NCBI GenBank assembly: GCA_963575745.1
Contig: CAUYUJ010002054.1
Location: 66,781-94,120 of the forward strand
Direction: 5' to 3'
Length of the DNA stretch: 27,340 nt
Origin: Prorocentrum cordatum
Taxonomy: Eukaryota > Sar > Dinophyceae > Prorocentrales > Prorocentraceae
Part shown: positions 25,526-27,340 of the stretch, piece after piece
Layout: the number at the start of each line of letters is the position of its first letter
How positions within the stretch are numbered: the first letter of the stretch is position 1
Notes under the pieces: generated by a model
Seen by the model: only the letters and a program-made list of their open reading frames with translations
Databases searched by the model: none
Told to the model about the DNA's origin: nothing
Made by a program: the position numbers and the translations under genes

Positions 25526-26435
25526 TGAGGCAAGCTGATGCTGAGGCTGAGGCAGGCTGAGGCTGAGGCAGGCTGAGGCTGAGGCCGAGGCTGAAGGCAG
25601 ACTGAGGCTGAGGCTGAAGCAGGCTGAGGCTGAGGCTGAGGCAGGCTGAGGCTGAGGCTGAGGCATGCTGATGCTGAGGCAGGCTGAGGCTGAGGCTGAG
25701 GCTGATGCAGGCTGAGGCTGAGGCAGGCTGAGGCCGCGGGAGTATGCGGGAGCGCAGCAGGCTGAGGCTGAGTTCATTGGCGTGGCTGCCTGAGGCTGAT
25801 GCAGGCTGGGGCCGAGGCAGGCTGAGCCGCATGAGTATGCGGGAGCGCAGCAGGCTGAGGCTGATGCAGGCTAGGCTGAGCCTGAGGCCTGATGCTGATG
25901 CAGGCTGAGCTGAGGCTGAGCTGAGGCATGCTGAGGCATGCTTAGGCCGAGGGATATTCGTGAGCGCAAGCAGGCTGAGGCAGAGGCAGCTGAGAACTGA
26001 GGCTAGAGGCTGAGTCAGCTGGGGCCGAGGCAGGCTGGAGGGCCGCAGAAGTAGCGGGAGCGGAGCTATGCTGATGCTGATATGCTGATGCTGAGGCTTT
26101 GAGGCTTATGCATGGCTGAGGCTGAGGCAGGCTGAGGCCGCGGGAGTATGCGGGAGCGCAGCAGGCTGAGGCTGAGGCAGGCTGAGGCTGAGGCTGAGGC
26201 TGATGCAGGCTGGGGCCGAGGCAGGCTGAGGCCGCAGGAGTATGCGAGAGCGCAGCAGGCTGAGGCTGAGGCAGGCTGAGGCTGAGGCTGAGGCTGATGC
26301 AGGCTGAGGCTGAGGCAGGCTGAGGCTGAGGCCGAGGCTGAAGGCAGACTGAGTCAGAAGGCTTAAGCTGGCTGAGGATGAAGGCCGAGGCAGGCATAGG
26401 CTGAACTGAGGTGGCTCCACTGTGCTGATGCATGC
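25526..26435. repeat. CTGAGG-based array with ~95-bp higher-order period
   Basis: About 910 bp of GCTGAG/GCAGGCTGAG hexamer-type repeats. A distinct box GGCCGCGGGAGTATGCGGG-AGCGCAGCAGG occurs six times, its GCCG(C/A) landmark at 25733, 25826, 25946, 26042, 26137 and 26231, giving steps of 93, 120, 96, 95 and 94. Boxes 3 and 4 are the most diverged. The block lies inside the composite element. Confidence 0.93.
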
Positions 26436-26613
26436 CTCGAGGTTCTGGCTGTGACTGTGACTGACGTTGCCGCTGCGACTGTCAACGGCGAAATGCGACT
26501 GCGACGGGAGAACAGCAGAATTCTACAACAGTATTCTGATACAGATCTTGAAGTGGGAATCTTCGGCGTTTTTTCTAGACGTCGCTGTTAGGTTGCTCTG
26601 CCGGGATGATTTT
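26436..26613. other. Unique sequence between array and right element end
   Basis: Short mixed sequence including GACTGTGACTGACG repeats at the start and an AT-richer stretch. No gene seen. Confidence 0.5.
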
Positions 26614-26699
26614 ATGTTTCGTCGAAAATCCCCCTGTAGCGGGACAGGCCCGACATAACCCTGGCACCGTCACCACTCGCCTGCACGCGCGGACCTCTG

Positions 26700-27340
26700 G
26701 GCATGCGTCCTTGCAGCCCCCCCCCCCCCACAGGTACCCTCCCGTCACCATCGGCAAAGCTCGCCTTCGGGCCCTCCCACCCTGCAGAATTCTCGCTCGG
26801 GCCCGCCCTTGCCGCGCACCTGGGCGCCCACCTGGCCCGACACCCGTTCCCTCGGGGCACGTCTCCCCCAGGCCCCCCCAGCCTGCGCTTTCTCGCTCGG
26901 AACTGGCCCTTGGAACTTGTCTTGCAGTCCCCCCCCCCCGCGTTGTGATTTCTCGCTCACCTGGCCTGGCGTTCCTGCTCTCTTGGAATCTTTCGCTTGC
27001 CCCCCCCACTTTGCAATTCCTCGCTCGGAACCGCCCCTGCCGTGCACTTGGTCCGACGGAAGATCTGTTCTTAAAGCCGGCTCCGCAAGCTAGGAACTTC
27101 TCTTCTTGGAGCCCTCCATCATGCACTATTTTCGGCCCAGGCCCCCAACCTCACGCCCGACATGCCCACGCCGCGCTCGCCGCCGCCGCCGCCCCGGAAG
27201 CTCAGTTCTTGGAGCCCCCCGCCGTGCACCTCTTCGGCCCGGACCGCCGCCACCCTGGAGACTCTGCGCCCGCGGAGCCGCCGCCCTGCCCTGCACTCTG
27301 TCGGCCCGGACACCCCCCCACCCTGCCCCCGCCGTGCCCC
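26700..27340. repeat. C-rich degenerate repeats with TGCA...TCTCGCTCGG landmark
   Basis: The landmark (T)CTCGCTC recurs at 26792, 26892, 26952 and 27020, each preceded within 20 bp by TGCA or TGCG-like sequence and a C run (C13-14 at 26716-26729, C10 at about 26930, C8 at about 27001). Further right, TGCAC followed by TCGGCCC recurs at about 27121, 27226 and 27293. Steps vary from 60 to 105 bp, so this is an old irregular array that continues to the window edge. Confidence 0.65.

Larger units (their letters stand above)
24917..26666. mobile_element. Composite inverted-repeat element (E/F ends) enclosing two tandem arrays
   Basis: The left end (24925-24970) reads TGAAGTCGGGCCTGTCCCC and ATTTTCGACGAAAAATAAAA. 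A right end of the same subfamily (26614-26658) reads ATGTTTCGTCGAAAATCCCC...GGCCCGACATAA. The flanks CCCTGGCC (24917-24924) and CCCTGGCA (26659-26666) match at 7 of 8, like the target duplications of the shorter copies. On the left the short-element body continues to about 25062, including the central stem ATAGTC-TGGG-GACTAT, then is interrupted before its own right terminus. The simplest reading is one short element with ~1.55 kb inserted or amplified near its right end. Because the left flank lies in a (GGCCCT)n run, the flank match alone is suggestive rather than decisive. Confidence 0.65.

Overview
The window looks like nuclear DNA of a dinoflagellate, most likely a Prorocentrum-like species. 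The organism call is inference. It rests on high GC, long (GGA)n/(TCC)n tracts, many unrelated tandem arrays, a retrotransposon whose motifs resemble those I associate with dinoflagellate genomes, and a short inverted-repeat element whose ends spuriously translate as 'ACPPTGGFSTK'-like peptides. I see no bacterial operon, rRNA, convincing tRNA, CRISPR array or intact host gene. Every recognisable protein-coding stretch is broken.

Layout. 1-4512 (minus strand): decayed APE-type non-LTR retrotransposon with endonuclease, linker, reverse transcriptase, thumb and a C-terminal zinc-knuckle relic. It is cut off by the left window edge. 4513-5700: no gene seen. 5705-6240: a ~41-bp tandem repeat. 6241-7447: TA-rich microsatellites and unrecognised sequence. 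7448-10555 (minus): acidic and coiled-coil protein-like fragments in shifting frames, possibly the retroelement's first ORF or a broken or intron-containing gene, interrupted by a 530-bp GGA tract. 10531-12690: a duplicated module carrying two short inverted-repeat transposons, a 531-bp foldback element and a third inverted-repeat transposon. 12690-16580: mostly pyrimidine/purine triplet tracts, the longest about 1.06 kb. 16576-19042: nested direct/inverted repeats, a GGCC-rich array with a ~395-bp higher-order period, and a 16-bp repeat. 19043-21590: more triplet and hexamer tracts, a pure (ATC)31 and an ATT-rich tract. 21713-22430: ~82-bp and 73-bp arrays with two adjacent near-perfect hairpins. 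22540-23930: triplet tracts and a fourth inverted-repeat element. 23936-24916: no recognised gene. 24917-26666: what appears to be one large inverted-repeat element containing two satellite-like arrays. 26700-27340: C-rich degenerate repeats.

The most informative result is a family of nonautonomous DNA transposons. Their termini begin TTAAGTCGGGC, carry an internal CCCCCTACAGGGGG near-palindrome, and at two loci (three if the composite is accepted) are flanked by 8-bp duplications. The largest member appears to have ends 1.73 kb apart that enclose both a 73-bp tandem array and a CTGAGG-based higher-order array, linking a transposon with satellite-like DNA.

Limits: all similarity calls are from memory of family motifs and from reading the sequence by eye. 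No alignment or search was run.
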